Translations under genes and position numbers: made by a program
Shown: positions 41,601-51,046 of the stretch, one piece after another
Layout: every line of letters starts with the position of its first letter
Numbering within the stretch: the stretch's first letter is position 1
Assembly (NCBI GenBank): GCA_029834535.1
Contig: JAQMWT010000407.1
Span: 186,001-250,000, forward strand
Source: Chrysophaeum taylorii
Lineage: Eukaryota; Sar; Pelagophyceae; Pelagomonadales; Pelagomonadaceae
DNA length: 64,000 nt
Direction of reading: 5' to 3'
The notes under the pieces: model-generated
Database searches by the model: none
Told to the model about the DNA's origin: nothing
What the model saw: the letters and a program-made list of their open reading frames with translations, nothing else

Positions 41601-42686
41601 GTAGGTGGAGTGTTGCTTGAGTGGGGACTCGAGTGGGGACGGAGGAATGGTCGTAGTCGTAGAATGCGTAGTCACGCGGGTGGAGGTGCAAATCGGGGGA
41701 ACAGCGACTTTCGAAAGGTGATGAAGGTCTGTCATGAGGGTGCGATGGTTGGGCGGCAGGAACTTGAGCCGCGGAAGGAGCTGTGGTAGAAATGGAAGTG
41801 CCGGGGCCGTCGTGGCCGCAGGTGGCATGGTCTTGTGAATGGAGAGGAAAGTCCTGAGGAGAGTGACTTGCGGAAGATGATGGATATCGGACAAGGGAAT
41901 CCGACAGTGGGGCGGCATGAGCTCGAGCCGAGGTGGGGCTTGGTCGGGGATGAAGGTGCCGGGGCCGTCATGGCCGTATATGGCATGATCATCAAGGAGA
42001 TGAGTGGTGCGGCGAGAGGGTTGACGAGGATGTTGGGGAACTACAAGTTGTATAGGTGGTGTAGCGGGAGTCGCCGATAGTGGGGAGTTAGGCTCCAGTG
42101 AAGGAGGTGGAGGCTCCGGTGGGGTTGGTGGAGTGAAGGGAGTAATGTTTATTGGTGGTGGTGTGTTCAACATTGCTGGTGCGATATTTGAACAAGCTGG
42201 AGTGTCCTCGTGAATGTGGGGTGTGCCAGGTTGTGGAGTAACCTTGGCTATGCCTGGGTCCGGAGGGAAGGCAGTTGGGTCTGAGACTTTGCCGTGGGGT
42301 GGTTGACATCCAGGGGGGTTGTCGGCATGAGGGGGGGTGACAATTGAGATGATCGGGTCTTGGGTCGCGACTTCGTGAGAAGTTTGCTTGTGCTTAAGGG
42401 GAGTGGCTGTATGAACAGCTGGTTGGGGAGCTTGTTCAAGTTGCTCGTCTTGATCGAGTTGCACTTCTTGATCGAGTTACTCGTCCTGATCATTTGCGGC
42501 AGTGAGTTTTGGCTCTGATATCAGCGTAACCAGCAGCGATTTTGGCTTGCAAGGCAGCATTATCCGCGGCATGTCGATCTAAGATATCATCTAGGAGCTG
42601 GTTGAGCGGTTGCCAGAAAGCTTGTTGTGTAGCGAATTGCGTCGCTACTTCCAGACTCGGGACTTGTGGGTCTTGAGTGTCGCCAT
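35679..42686 (-). pseudogene. Giant Ser/Thr/Pro/His-rich coiled-coil ORF of copy B, two in-frame stops
   Basis: From about 42464 one frame runs to 35679, about 2260 codons, broken only by TAG at 40938-40940 and TGA at 36276-36278. Copy A has GAG at the first site. Upstream, the ATG at 42684-42686 and the conserved DPQVPSLEVATQFATQQ start are put out of frame by small indels. After 35679, similar composition continues in another frame to about 35450. Visible: N-terminal QLDQDEQLEQ helix, a long heptad coiled coil at about 41230-41560 (AELAATKAMLIRKDDALSS), and three echoes of a LRGR(I/T) motif (at 40937, about 39120 and about 37505 in coding order). The rest is low-complexity Ser/Thr/His/Pro sequence with scattered Cys. 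No enzymatic motif recognised. By position a Gag-like or structural protein; function unknown. Confidence 0.6.
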
Positions 42687-42908
42687 CGTTTTCGGGGTTG
42701 CCTTTCACACTGTTGTTGGTTGCCTTTCACACTTTTTCACACTTTTTCACCAGTAGCAAGCGATGAAACTTAACTACGGTCTTAAAACTTTCAGGGACTT
42801 CAGGAGATTGCTCTTTTCTGGAAATCCTGATCCTTTGTCCGAGACGTCGATCGAGATCGATGTCTTTCGGAGGACGTTTCTCTACCAGTACCGGACTGGG
42901 TCTTTACC

Positions 42909-43098
42909 TAGAGAACAGTAAAAATCACTGTGCCTCTGGTAGAGAATGATGGCAGTGGTAGTGCTGCCTTTCGTCCTGTCCTCTAACGACGCAAAGAGCA
43001 GCACGGTGTGCGACACAGCGATTTAGTTGTTGGTGTGAAGAGTGGTGGTTAAGGGGAAGGGGGGGGTTCCTAACCCTAAATGGAAGTGTCTATCTCTA
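42909..43098 (-). repeat. 5' terminal direct repeat of copy B (190 bp)
   Basis: Matches 34947-35130 almost throughout, with small indels (an extra tgcctctggta here; a shorter gacgcaaagag). It contains gcagcacggtgtgcgacaca and cctaaccctaaatggaa. This is upstream of the ORF in coding orientation. Confidence 0.85.
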
Positions 43099-43103
43099 GT
43101 CCG

Positions 43104-44066
43104 GGTCTCAGAAGAACCTTGGTGCTGCTTGCCAACCTTGAGCGTCTTGAAGAGAGCCGCAGACCCCAGAACCACTTGACACCGCCGCGCTCAGATAGGA
43201 AGACCTTTTCAAAGCAGGCTTGATCATCGGATCGATCGTGAGGTCGACATCGTTGTCGCTGTCGTCGTCTTCTTTGTCGTAAACGCCGGGCACGTTGGTC
43301 GCTACTTGGCGTAGCTTGTCATGCTTGTCACCCGAGTTGTAAAACCCGTGGAGCCGGGTTCGTGTGAAGCGCGTTTCGTCGGTGGAGGCCATCAACAGTT
43401 GCAGGAGTGTCCAGCACCACTTCCAGTGCATGCGCTGCCGACATGGTGTTGTCGCGCTCGGCGGCTCCTCGGCGAGGCGCTACCAACGCCACGCGAAATT
43501 TAAGCTTTGAGATTACTACTCATAAACCCTTTAATAAACTACTCCCGAACCGCTGAACGCCAGCGTGCTCACCAGCTCAAACCCGACCTTTTTGGAAGAT
43601 CCCCGCGGGCATTTTAGGCTAAACTTGATTTCGGATGTCAAAAAAAGGGGGGGGTCGAAGGCGCGTCGATTGGCGTCCTATGCCTCGGCAGTCGCGACCC
43701 TGAGCAGATTCTTTCTTTTACAGGCCAAAGCAGGCAGTTTATACTCCTAGTCTACGCGTGTGCTATCGACGCATCCAGCTTGGCACACGGCGCCGATCGA
43801 AGCAACTTTACAACCCTTCCCGGATGGCCGACGAACAACGGACTTGATGACACTAAACTCCCCCCTCCTATGTTGTTGCGGTTTATGGTCGAACGAGCTA
43901 TGCTTTTCGTCGGGATACAGTAGCTCGGTACTCTTCTCGCCGGGAACGCCTCCTTGCCGCAGGCTCGAACGTGGAAGAACGAAGTTCGGCAGCAAAGAAG
44001 ACTTCTTTGATCGATCGATCGATCAAAGGGAACCGATGATGCTATGTTCCTAACACATCACCGCCG
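43104..44066. other. Intergenic, one weak ORF
   Basis: A minus-strand frame at 43108-43431 has protein-like composition (GFYNSGDKHDKLRQVATNVP, then an acidic DKEDDDSDNDVD stretch) but no ATG and no recognised family. The rest shows only gatcgatcgatcgatc (about 44010-44025) and short G runs. No other gene seen. Confidence 0.35.
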
Positions 44067-44498
44067 CTACTGACGTCGCAGTTCGCCGTGTAGGTGGTGC
44101 GCGGGCTCGCCGCCATCGACCCCAAGATACGTATCGTAGACGAGGGAATTGCCGCAGATCTCGTATACGCGCCTAACCTCAGTTACGACTCTTCCCTTTG
44201 ACGTCGAACCCCTCTGGAAGTCAGTCGTGACGCACTCGAGCTTCATGCCCGAAACGGTGCCCTGGCCCATCTCGTTTACACCGAAAGGATGGGACAGGGC
44301 GAGCTCGGCGCTGTTGCCGTTAATCTTCAAGAAGCCGTTCTCGGCGTGCATCGGCTTGTCGCTCCGCGTGAACTGCTGCCAGTTGATCAACCCCGGCTTG
44401 AGCAGAGTGAAGGTCGACACCTCCGTGTACTTGATGCTCGCCGGTAGCACCACTCCTTCGCCGCGCCACTCCCCCGCGAGGCGCTCGGCGAAGCTCAT
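44067..44498 (-). CDS. Nitrobindin-like (THAP4 C-terminal type) beta-barrel protein
   Basis: The product is 143 aa from the ATG at 44496-44498. The pattern LAGEWRGEGVVLPASIKYTE, NWQQFTRSDKPMHAENGFLK, VNEMGQGTVSGMKLEC and YDTYLGVDGG...HHLHGELR matches the FABP-like heme domain of nitrobindins, including the C-terminal HHLH region where the proximal His usually lies. Ferric nitrobindins bind heme and scavenge or isomerise reactive nitrogen species. The reading continues upstream for 29 codons without an ATG, so a short 5' exon or transit peptide cannot be excluded. A CTAGGGTTA motif lies about 40 bp upstream. Confidence 0.8.
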   Translation of the reverse strand: MSFAERLAGEWRGEGVVLPASIKYTEVSTFTLLKPGLINWQQFTRSDKPMHAENGFLKINGNSAELALSHPFGVNEMGQGTVSGMKLECVTTDFQRGSTSKGRVVTEVRRVYEICGNSLVYDTYLGVDGGEPAHHLHGELRRQ

Positions 44499-44793
44499 GT
44501 CTGAGAAGGGTTTAGGAAACGGCCGCAAAACTTGTAACCCTAGTCCTGTGCAATCCTGAAACCCTGCATGCCAAATTCTATCCAACTGTCGACGTTGGCT
44601 CTGTGGACTGGCCCCACGGCGTCGTTTTTGGACGAGGAGAACGTGGACGACACGCCCGCGTCACAAATCCTTAACCCTACCCAGCAGGTTTGCGACCCAT
44701 CATCATCATCATCATCAAGGTCCGGGTCTTTTCCCGTTCCTCCTTCGGCCGGATGAAAAAGGTGGTCGGATTAAAAAGGGTGGAGTGGAATCG

Positions 44794-45708
44794 TCAGTTC
44801 GGGAGGTGGACGTTGTCTTTTTTGAGTTTGAGGTGGTCGGTGGACGACATCTGGACGGTGTAGCGTTGGGCGGCCGAGTCCCAGGTGAGGACGGTGCCCT
44901 GCTTACCGTTGAGGTGGGGCTTAGACTGGACGCCGACGATGGTGACGAGGGCGCTTTTTGGGAGGAGGAGGTTGTCCTGCTTGACGGAGACGGTCTGTTT
45001 GGTCGTAGTTACGTGGACGATAAATCTCTGCCCCCCGCCGGGCGCGGTTCTCTGGCCGATGAGAGTGCCCGACTTGCCGTTCAAATTTGGATCGGTGGTG
45101 ATGCCAACCAAACGAACCCCCTTGAGAATTTGCGTGAGGTTCTCGGGCTTGACAGCGAGGGTCTCGCCCGAATCTTCGAGCTCGACGACGTATCTTCCTC
45201 GATCGTTATATTCTCGGATTCTTCCGATATCGTCGTTCTTCTCCGCTGCCCCTACCAGGCCGCGCAGAATGACGGTCGCGCCGCGCGGTAGCTTGTCGAA
45301 GCGCTGGGGGGGTGGCCGTCGGCGCGGAAACATATCGCCTCCCATGACCTGAATCCTTACCCCGCCGGGCATCTCGCCGAACGCCGCGAAAGGATCGTCG
45401 CTGCCGAAGAACATCGAAAAGACCTCCTGCGCGCGGCGCTGGTCCATGCCACCCCGCGGCATCGAGGCCCCCTGCTCGGCGGCCTTGGCTCCATCCTTCC
45501 CAAACCTGTCGTACGCCGCGCGCTTTTCCTTGTCCGACAACACGTCGTAAGCTTCGGCGATGTTCTTGAACTTTTCCTCGGCCGAAGGATCGTCCGGATT
45601 TTTATCGGGGTGGTACTTGATCGCAAGCTTGCGGTACGCCTTCTTCAACGCGTTCTCGTCGGCGTCGCGGGGGACGCCTAGGATTTTGTAGTAATCGTCG
45701 TCTGCCAT
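44794..45708 (-). CDS. J-domain (DnaJ) protein with three KOW-like repeats
   Basis: The product is 304 aa; ATG 45706-45708. J domain at residues 1-66 with HPD at 33-35 ([20 protein letters not shown]), then a Gly/Met-rich linker ([19 protein letters not shown]). The C-terminal half holds three related repeats of about 50 residues: [18 protein letters not shown]...[24 protein letters not shown]...[26 protein letters not shown]...KKDNV. This KOW/SH3-like unit is common in algal proteins and replaces the usual DnaJ substrate-binding domains. It should stimulate an HSP70 ATPase while the repeats recruit a partner, perhaps nucleic acid or protein. Diverges from the Rab-like gene. Confidence 0.85.
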   Translation of the reverse strand: MADDDYYKILGVPRDADENALKKAYRKLAIKYHPDKNPDDPSAEEKFKNIAEAYDVLSDKEKRAAYDRFGKDGAKAAEQGASMPRGGMDQRRAQEVFSMFFGSDDPFAAFGEMPGGVRIQVMGGDMFPRRRPPPQRFDKLPRGATVILRGLVGAAEKNDDIGRIREYNDRGRYVVELEDSGETLAVKPENLTQILKGVRLVGITTDPNLNGKSGTLIGQRTAPGGGQRFIVHVTTTKQTVSVKQDNLLLPKSALVTIVGVQSKPHLNGKQGTVLTWDSAAQRYTVQMSSTDHLKLKKDNVHLPN

Positions 45709-45797
45709 GTGATGCTCCCGTCTCAACGTTTTCTTCGATCGAACTCCACCGGATCACAAAGACGGATAAACCAACGGCTAGCACTTGGTGTTGAACC
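45709..45797. promoter_or_regulatory. 89-bp bidirectional promoter, J-protein / Rab-like
   Basis: Start codons of the divergent pair are separated by 89 bp. It contains gatcacaaag and cgatcgaactcc but no TATA box. The Rab-like start sits in a good context (accATGg). Confidence 0.45.
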
Positions 45798-46358
45798 ATG
45801 GCGTCCGAACTCAAGGCATGTGTTCTGGGAGGGGCCTCCCCAGGCAAGTCCGCGTTGATCCACAGGTATGTCACGGGCACCTTCCCGACGACCTCAAAGA
45901 ACATCACCTTGGGGGTCGACTTCCTCACCGTCCTGCGCGGCAGTCGCCGCGTCGAGATCGCCGACACCAACTCCACACAAGCCTTTCGCCCCTGCATTCT
46001 CACGTGCCTCCGCGACATGGATGCCGCGATCGTCGTCTATGACGTCACGAGCCGTGACTCCTTCGACAAGGCCAAGGCCTGGCTCGCTGAGATCAAGGGA
46101 CGCATCCCTTGCGTCCTCCTCGCCAACAAGGCCGACCTCCAGACGACGACGACGACGACGACCCCTGTCGTCTCTGCCGAGGAGGCAAATGGCCTAGACG
46201 TCCCCTTCTTCGAGACCTCCGCCCTCACGGGTCGCAACGTCCACGAAGCCTTCCACACGGCCTTTGCCGCCGCCGACCGCCGCCGTCGCCGAGGCGACAA
46301 GAACGGATTTTTTTCACCCCCCTTCCGCCTCTCCCCCACCCCCATCACCTCGCACTAG
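45798..46358 (+). CDS. Rab-like small GTPase with degenerate switch II
   Basis: The product is 186 aa. P-loop GGASPGKS (residues 11-18), a switch I-like TTSKNITLGVDF, NKAD (guanine specificity) and ETSAL (G5) are all present, with the Rab-like AAIVVYDVTSRDSFDKAKAW. The G3 motif is altered: the usual DTAGQE reads DTNSTQ (56-61), so the conserved Gly is Ser59 and the catalytic Gln position is Thr60. There is no C-terminal Cys for prenylation; the tail ends in PTPITSH after an Arg-rich stretch. GTP hydrolysis and membrane anchoring by the normal route are therefore doubtful. A poly-Thr insert (ACG microsatellite) follows NKADLQ. Probably an expressed atypical Rab/RabL; the open frame and codon bias argue against a pseudogene. 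Confidence 0.8.
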   Translation: MASELKACVLGGASPGKSALIHRYVTGTFPTTSKNITLGVDFLTVLRGSRRVEIADTNSTQAFRPCILTCLRDMDAAIVVYDVTSRDSFDKAKAWLAEIKGRIPCVLLANKADLQTTTTTTTPVVSAEEANGLDVPFFETSALTGRNVHEAFHTAFAAADRRRRRGDKNGFFSPPFRLSPTPITSH

Positions 46359-46741
46359 TCGCTCGCGCTCCCTTTCAATTATTTTTTTTTTTTTTAGAGA
46401 TATATTTTTGCCTCTTCGGTCGGCGGGTAGAGACCGCGTGCGGTGCGTCTATAATTTGTAACTACTAGACCGCCACCACCACCACATGGAACAAACAGAG
46501 TTTTTCCTGACTACTCCAAAGGCACGTAGAGAAGTGTAGGTGAAAGTACGTTCATCGCGCTGCTGCTGTCAGAGAGACGCACATCCTACACCGTCATCTC
46601 CACAAACAACCTGCATCTTACGGCGCGTAATAAGTGGAACACTCCGAGATGGATAGAGTCTTCTCAATAATGATACTTTTTGAAACCGGGAAAGGAGGGG
46701 TAAGGATTGATTTAAGGAAACTGAACAGTGAAAAAAAAACG
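46359..46741. other. Intergenic
   Basis: Contains a run of 13 T (about 46383-46395) shortly after the Rab-like stop, possibly part of its 3' UTR. No gene seen. Confidence 0.4.
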
Positions 46742-47108
46742 AACTAACGAACTAACTAACTTAAGACCTCTCCCGAGCATATGGGAGCCACAGGCCGGGC
46801 CGACAAGAGCCAGTCCGGAATCACGGGCCTGTAGACGAGGAGCGCCGAAAAAAGGTCGGTCGGCGGAGAGTGACCATCAAGCTTGTCGCCATGCGACGAG
46901 GAGACCGCGATGTGACTGACAACCAACTCGTCGATAACCTTCCGTCCCCGGCCATACCCCGTCCCACTGCGAACGTTCCGGCTCCCAACCGGCCAGCCCG
47001 GGAGGCGAATAGGTGCCAACCTACGCCGGGAGGGCGGATGCCCTCGCAAGGCTCAGGATTCATGAGGCACCGTCCTCAATCGCAACCGCAGTCGGCGATC
47101 AGGGTAAG
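46742..47108 (-). mobile_element. SINE-B copy 2 (reverse orientation)
   Basis: Near-identical in layout to 14951-15335: (CTAA)n tail at about 46742-46760, acttaagacctctcccgagc, the agtgaccatcaagcttgtcg middle, and the 5' end ggttgcgattgaggacggtg at about 47070-47095. Flanks gtgaaaaaaaaacg (left) and gagaaaaaaacct (right) may be a worn A-rich target duplication. Confidence 0.75.
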
Positions 47109-47202
47109 AGAAAAAAACCTCGAGAGAGAATAGGAGAGGTCCTAAGGACCAGGGGAGTGCAGCATTGGAGTTCCAGAATGCCATACACGATATGGGCATA
47201 AC

Positions 47203-47237
47203 TCTCTCTGGAGAGGACCCCCTCTCCAGAGGATTCG
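47203..47237. repeat. Perfect short inverted repeat
   Basis: CTCTGGAGAGG and CCTCTCCAGAG are separated by only a few bases, giving an 11-bp stem. It lies at the left edge of the block shared by the family B copies, and could be an element terminus or RNA hairpin. Confidence 0.7.
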
Positions 47238-49499
47238 GAAGTGCAGTGGTAAAAGTTGCGGAAGGAAGAACCATCCCGCCTCTGACACCGTGTGAGTCTG
47301 GCAGGTTAGAGTTCAGGAAAGTTCCCCTAGCCTCAGCACACGACAGACGACACGTAGAATTACACCTAAGTTAACATGTAAGACTACGTACCGACGGGAC
47401 GCGCTAGTCCATTATTCAGATGAACGCGAGCACAAATCAGAGGACTAAAAGGAAAGGGAAGAAGACGAGCAAGGGAGAGATGTCGTTCTCAACGGACGCC
47501 ATAAGGGGTGCAATCTGCAGATTTCTCTGCACCCCCTCGAGAAATCAAGGACACCAAAATATGGGAAGGTGATCTTGATGGCTCAAGAGAAAGCAGCAGC
47601 CGGAGCATGATGATAAGGTGAATGTTCGCGTGGAGTGCTAGAGGAAGAAACGCGGCGTTGGGAGGACTTGGAAGACTGGGTAAAGAAGAGGCTACATCAT
47701 TGGAACTTTCTTCAAGTATCTCCGAAGGAAATGACGAAGGTATGAGCGAAGCCACGGATGAAATAGAAAATGATGGATTGGCTTCGAGCTGTTCCAACTT
47801 ACTTTCGCCAGCGTCATTGATGGCGTGCACATCGTCGTCATCATGCGTATTGTAGCAATATCTTCAAAGAGCTAAGGAAGGGTTGTTGTACTGAGCTGGG
47901 CAGTGATCTGGAATAATTGTGGTACGTGAAAACAAGAATGCGATCCAGGTCTTGTGGTCTCAGCTCACTACTGAGCTGTAAATCGTCCAGACGGTCCTCG
48001 ATAAAATGAGGCGAGATAAAATAGAATCGAAAGTAGAAGGAGGCGGCTGTCAGGAACTTGATGGTTAAGTTTATACTGAGCTTCCAGGGAGAGAGATAGG
48101 CGAGCTAATAATTCCCAAATCTTAAAAAGCGTCGACAACAATGCGTTGATGTTGGGTGTAGGAGGAAACAGTTGGGTTTCCCAGGAATTAATAAGTGAAA
48201 TTGCGACGTACCGTCGATTTTAAGCTAGGCTTGATCAGCGAATAGCGTTTGAGTTGCGCACACGCAATCGTTACCACCGAAGACAGATGCTCCAACTTCC
48301 AAGTGCATCAGTGTGAGATGTTTTTGCGGTTGAAGGCGAGACATTCATGATTAGAGTCGTTAGATGTTGATGACTCCAGTATCAGATCTGTAGGTAGGTA
48401 AATCGACATGCCGTGAAATTAATGCAACCAGCCGTGCCTTGATGTCGGCTGGCATAAAACATGTACGGATGAGTGTTGCACGAAGATGAGCATCAGGACA
48501 CGAAGTACACGAAGGGTGGTAATGGTCGTAGTTGCGCGCGCAATGATTATAATGCTTTTAAGTGGTCAGCATTTAGACAAGCCCCACACACCAAGGGCGG
48601 TAAGAACAGTTGCTGTAAGGGAATTGTTAGATTGGTGTTGCTTACTGGACAGGTGTGCGGTAACTTCTTCCGGTGGCGTGGAAGGAATCTTTTTCTTATA
48701 GATATCTCTGTGCAGAGATGCAGAGGAACACCATTATTAAAGCACTGCGAACAGTAGCGGGCGACTAAAGACATTCTTTCGCGAGCGAACAGTGGCCTTG
48801 ATCGCAGGGGAAGTTTGAAGTGTTCCCACGATTGGAGCGCGCATAGAACGCAAGGAAGAAAGCTCCAGGAAAGGAATGTGGTCATCGGAGGCATAAATGG
48901 TTGTTACTACAACACCAAGGAATTCCATGTGAGCCATCGATTTAAGGAAGTGAGCGACAGGCACACGAAAGGAAGGTTTCGTTGATTGATAAACCAGACT
49001 GGAACGTTTTGAAGTCGAAGGTGATGCAGTTAGCGAGGGTGACAGTGCGGAAGTTGCTGCATTGACCTTTTGTTACGGGAGAATCAGCCGTGCGCCCAAG
49101 TAAGGCGAGTAGCAGTATTGTAGTGAGAGAACTCGGGAGTTCGCCCGCCGGGATAAAAGAGCGAGGTGGCTCTCTACGGACTAAAGATTGGGGCATTGCA
49201 CGCAGAGCCGCTTGGAGAGCCATCGGCGATTTCCTGTTAAAAAATTTGTGGGAAAAAGAAGGGGCTAGTTTAACGACGACATTGCGGTCACGATCGTGAG
49301 CAAGTTAAGGCTCTTCCTTGTTCAAACTTGGGTCGACACGATGCATGCTCAGGAGTGAACGAAACGTAGAAAACTATTGGTGAATCCGCCAGCTACGTTT
49401 AATTTGCCTGGAACATGATGGACTAGAATAGCGTACTTAAAACAGCAACTGAACGCCGTTGTTTACGATCCTAAATGGCGTGTACACGTTTTTGTTGAG

Positions 49500-51000
49500 T
49501 GTGTGCACTCTTTCAGACGTCTCTCACACAAACTTAACCCGGAGGAGGAGGCCGATCTTCCGTTTGATCAATCCACCTTGTGTCGGAAGATTTATGAAGA
49601 GGGTTTAAACATTTTCCGAACAACCCTAGCAATAATAACCGCTATGATCGCGGCTGGGCTGAATGGTGCATCCTATATGAGAGACTAGGTCTTCACCTAG
49701 TTCACAACCTGATTCAGAGACACTATGTCACCCGTCTCATTACATTTTGGAGTTCGCCTTGGAGCTTTACAACTCTGTGTCCAATATCACGGAAGATAAG
49801 AGACGCCTAGAACCTCCAGTTTCCTGGATTCCACATGTAGAAGGTCTATCGACCCACCAGAAACCAATGCTTTTTCTTTCCAAATTGTTGGATGACACGG
49901 ACACAGAATTGCACCATACTGCTCATGTGTTTACAACTTTGACGTCTGCAGTCATCACTGGTAGTACACCGAACGAAAACCCGTTTCAATTCTAGGCGCC
50001 TGAGAAAAAAGACGCAAGCCGGCCCTTTGCTCGTAGTGATTTGAGTTACTACAGGCCAGGTACTTCATATGTTACCAATCCCGTACATGGCTCTGGACAA
50101 TCTAACGATAAGCCGCTGTACGCTCGAACCTTCGATCGCCCTGGTCGATCAGACATGAAGTTGCTTGATCGCACTAAACATACGGTGCATGCGCTCAAAG
50201 AGGAGTATAAAGAGCTCTCGCGCCACGCCCCTCATAACGCAACTCCCACGGAACTGCAGGACAACATTGATAAGCTGTTGAATACGTTGCTGCACTCTGC
50301 GGACTATATCACTACCCGTGCTTCTGACGATAATACCGACATACTCCGCCTTCAAGAACAACTCAAGTACGCAGAAGGCATCGTCCATGATTTGTTTGCA
50401 CATCTGCTCTCGACCTAAGCGTCGTTAAACTATGGGCCAGAGCAATCTACTGCGTCTGAGCCCACATCATCTCTTGACGCCACTGGCTCCGATGTTTCTA
50501 CTACCGCCGCTTCTCCCTCTACCGTGCCTTTACACTTCACTGAAGAGGCTATTTCACAACTCCCACCTAGTCAGCTGCAACTACTGTCATCACACTTACT
50601 TACTTGAAAGCAGCAATGTGCCGCCACAGTTCAGCACAAACGCCTCCGACCAACCCCATGCCAACTCATATTGTTGTTCCTGTTGATCCTATAATCGCCC
50701 CCGTTGTTCAACAGGCCAACAGCAGATTTCGCATATATCATGCTAACAAAGACGATAATATTTCACCCCCACCAGCTCATCCCAAAATCGGCTACTATGT
50801 CAAGATATTGACTATGCACTCTTTTTGCAACCAGTCAAAGGTCGCCATCTGTTCATTCTTTCAGCATCAGAATGGACGCAAGGCGCAATTGACCATTACG
50901 CCCAACAGTAGTGAGCAACCAAATTCGTCTTTCGTCACCCGTATCATTGATAAGGAAGGTCTCAATCCATTTTGTGGATCCTGAGTTGCCATCGTTAGTT
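49500..51000 (+). pseudogene. Family B protein remnant, multiple frame changes
   Basis: Frames in order: HKLNPEEEADLPFDQSTLCR; then LELYNSVSNITEDKRRLEPP to a TAG at 49993-49995; the same frame continues with RSDMKLLDRTKHTVHALKEE and an acidic helix to 50418; then IHFVDPELPSLV near the end. The paired minus-strand fragments at 8693-10345 share the last part and the helical character of the middle part. There is no ATG that explains the whole. Confidence 0.45.
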
Positions 51001-51046
51001 ACCTTTGCTGCCTCGCACTCTCGCTCTTGATAGGAGTGACGTTCCT

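Larger units (their letters stand above)
34947..43098 (-). mobile_element. Complete LTR-type element, copy B, with 5-bp target duplication
   Basis: An 8.15-kb unit is bounded by direct repeats at 34947-35130 and 42909-43098. Both repeats start TAGAGAACAG and end CTATCTCTA, so the ends form a 6-bp inverted repeat (TAGAGA...TCTCTA) instead of the usual TG...CA. Immediately outside is GTCCG on both sides (34942-34946 and 43099-43103), a 5-bp target duplication as made by retroviral-type integrases. Coding strand is minus: leader at about 42690-42908, giant ORF to about 35680, then a purine-rich (plus strand) stretch before the 3' repeat. I could not identify a convincing primer binding site or polypurine tract, nor any RT, RNase H, protease or integrase. 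It is therefore probably a large non-autonomous LTR element. Confidence 0.85.
47150..51010 (+). mobile_element. Family B retroelement-like remnant, copy 2
   Basis: The non-coding block at 47210-47560 matches 9240-9610. The coding-like part at 49500-51010 matches 8693-9169 through DYALFLQPVKGRHLFI, NSSEQP and IHFVDPELPS. Between them (47560-49300), minus-strand coding-like pieces lie in changing frames (FLGVVVTTIYASDDHIPFLE, ANCITFDFKTFQSG). Strand switches within the unit, and differences from copy 1, show rearrangement or nested insertions. No enzyme motif was recognised. Confidence 0.5.

Noticed and set aside
43108-43431. Acidic minus-strand frame next to the LTR element
   Set aside because: Protein-like but without ATG, family or continuation; not called as a gene.
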